7,056 nt of DNA, from NCBI GenBank assembly GCA_002428405.1, contig DIWD01000033.1:2055-9110 (forward strand). Direction: 5' to 3'. A model generated the notes under the pieces. The model was not told the DNA's origin, ran no database searches, and saw only the letters and a list, made by a program, of their open reading frames with translations. Every line of letters starts with the position of its first letter. The first letter of the stretch is position 1. Origin of the DNA: a bacterium UBA6115. Its GTDB lineage: Bacteria; Bacillota_A; Clostridia; Christensenellales; Aristaeellaceae. This document shows, one piece after another, positions 5,563-7,056 of this stretch. The translations under genes were made by a program, and so were the position numbers.

Positions 5563-7056
5563 CACAGCGCAAGAAGGCGACACTGTTCAAAAAGCTGACG
5601 CTTTCCTATTTTCTGATCATCACCGTGATGGCGCTGATTCTCAGCGTCACCATTGTTTCCGTTGCTTCCAGCCATTATTCCCGCCAGATGCAGAAGCTCA
5701 ATTCCATGTTTCTGGAGCAGGCCGCCGGTGTGGTCAGCACTGGCGTGCTGACCCCTGTCAACAAGGCTGTGATCAATCTTTCCCTGGGCAGCAGTGGCAA
5801 GATCAGGCTGGATGACCTGATGGACGGAGAGGCGCTGGCCAAGGTCGCCACCCTGTGCGGCGCGCTGGCGAGCACCGTGTCCTCCTCCCAGGGGGCGCTG
5901 GCGGGGATCCATGTTTATTTCAGGGAAGGAGACTATGTCGCCTCCTCCATCATGGGGTACATACTCAACACACCGCTGAACCGGAAGCTGTGGCCGGACA
6001 TGCGCTGGTTTGAAGAACCGCAGCTAAAACCGGACGGCGGTACGCACACCATCCTGCGGACCCTGAGGTACCACCAGACAGCAGAACCCGTCCCTGTCGT
6101 CACCTTTGTCAGCCCTTACCCTGTCACCCTGCCGTTTGTCCAGGCAAAGGCGATGATCGCGGCGGACGTGCCGCTGGAGTACCTGTCCGGCGTGCTCAGC
6201 GACATATCCGGCACCGACGGCCAGATGCTGCAGCTGTTTGACAGCGGGGGCAGGCTGATCCTCAGCAGTTCGGATGAGCCCGCCGCGGAAACCGTGAGCG
6301 ATATGGGATATGAGAGCAATCAGGTCTGCGCGAAGGCGGAAGGAGCGGGCGTGTTCGTCCTGGTCGGGGAAAGCCACATGCTGCGTTCCTGTGTCACGAT
6401 GTCCAACGGCTGGCTCATTGTCAGCCATGTGCCGGTGAACACGTTTTTCGCGGTGAACCGGACCATCAGCATTTTCACATCCTTGATCACCCTGTGCACC
6501 GTGCTGCTGTTCCTGATGATATCAAGCCTGTTTGCGCGGCGTTTTTACGCGCCGGTGGAACGGCTGATGGCCCGCGCCAAGCGGCTGCTGGACCGGATGG
6601 AGTGGGGGAACGCCAACAAGGACGAGTTTGCCCAGGTCGACACGGTGCTGACGGAGATGGAGACAAAGCTGCTGGCCATGAGCCGGGATTGGGAGGAAAA
6701 TCTCCCCACGCTCAAGCTGGCCTTCATGCGCTCGGTCACGGAAGGGGAGATCATTTCACAGCAAAGCTTTGACAAACAGCTGCGCTATCACACGCGGTCC
6801 ATGCCTGACGCGCAATACAGGATCATGCTGGTGTTCATTTCCCCAAACGTGGAGGACACGACCGTCCAGCCTGTCAATGACGCGCTGATCAGCTACATTG
6901 AACACCAGAGCGCCAAGGACATCGCTTATATCGCCTATGAGCGCAGCGAGGACTGCATCTGCGTGCTGGCGCTGTCCTCCGGCGAGATGGCCCGCAGCAG
7001 GATGCTGGGCATCATCAACCATGCGCGCCGTTTTCTGGCGGTTGATGTCACTGTGG
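5559..7056 (+). CDS. Two-TM membrane sensor/regulator, probably AraC-type with Cache-like ectodomain (N-terminal 499 codons)
   Basis: The frame is open from ATG 5559 to the right edge, so the C-terminus is missing. After a basic N-terminus (MTQRKKATLFKK), TM1 spans about 13-37, an extracytoplasmic domain about 38-300, and TM2 about 301-325. The ectodomain size and strand pattern (GIHVYF 116-121, MLQLFDSGGRLILSS 223-237, GWLIVSHVP 284-292) resemble dCache/YesM-type sensors. A HAMP-like stretch follows (RRFYAPVERL, 327-336), then a coiled region to about 375, and then LKLAFMRSVTEGEIIS (385-400), which resembles the linker seen in membrane AraC regulators rather than the HisKA-like PHFLYN start of YesM kinases; no kinase motif appears by residue 499. 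The DNA-binding domain should lie to the right. It is divergent from the transporter operon and is its likely regulator. No other in-frame ATG exists after the stop at 5484. Confidence 0.8.
   Translation, partial: MTQRKKATLFKKLTLSYFLIITVMALILSVTIVSVASSHYSRQMQKLNSMFLEQAAGVVSTGVLTPVNKAVINLSLGSSGKIRLDDLMDGEALAKVATLCGALASTVSSSQGALAGIHVYFREGDYVASSIMGYILNTPLNRKLWPDMRWFEEPQLKPDGGTHTILRTLRYHQTAEPVPVVTFVSPYPVTLPFVQAKAMIAADVPLEYLSGVLSDISGTDGQMLQLFDSGGRLILSSSDEPAAETVSDMGYESNQVCAKAEGAGVFVLVGESHMLRSCVTMSNGWLIVSHVPVNTFFAVNRTISIFTSLITLCTVLLFLMISSLFARRFYAPVERLMARAKRLLDRMEWGNANKDEFAQVDTVLTEMETKLLAMSRDWEENLPTLKLAFMRSVTEGEIISQQSFDKQLRYHTRSMPDAQYRIMLVFISPNVEDTTVQPVNDALISYIEHQSAKDIAYIAYERSEDCICVLALSSGEMARSRMLGIINHARRFLAVDVTV

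Noticed and set aside
5403..6428. Minus-strand frames opposite the regulator (5403-5912, 6024-6428)
   Set aside because: Antisense to the regulator frame and of shadow composition; the first would also run through the divergent promoter region.

Overview
The window holds five protein-coding genes and looks like a carbohydrate-uptake locus of a moderately GC-rich Gram-positive-type bacterium. I infer a Clostridia-like member of the Bacillota from the LplB/YtcP-type permease pair, purine-rich Shine-Dalgarno sites of the AGGAGG type, sigma-A-like promoters and the associated membrane regulator. Genus and species cannot be read from the sequence.

Four genes run leftward on the minus strand and probably form one operon: an LplB-type permease (about 4370-5323), a YtcP/LplC-type permease (3480-4358), a secreted family-1-type solute-binding protein (1771-3426), and a cytoplasmic protein with an apparent alpha-helical barrel plus beta-sandwich layout, resembling heparinase II/III-type polysaccharide-active enzymes (1678 to beyond the left edge). 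On the plus strand, facing away from the operon, is the first 499 codons of a two-TM membrane sensor/regulator (5559 to beyond the right edge), most likely an AraC-type regulator with an extracellular Cache-like domain.

The 235-nt gap between the two transcription units (5324-5558) is the only large non-coding stretch and is clearly AT-richer than its surroundings. It holds two back-to-back sigma-A-like promoters whose -35 boxes are only 4 bp apart, a direct repeat that may be an operator, and a possible 7-codon leader cistron coupled to the regulator start. The solute-binding-protein gene is bracketed by two strong GC-rich stem-loops without U-tracts, placed as one would expect for segmental mRNA stabilisation.

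Working model (inference): the regulator senses an extracellular carbohydrate and activates the divergent operon; the binding protein delivers an oligosaccharide to the two permeases; a shared ATPase encoded elsewhere powers import; the cytoplasmic barrel protein processes the imported sugar. No RNA genes, insertion sequences, CRISPR arrays or signs of gene decay were seen.
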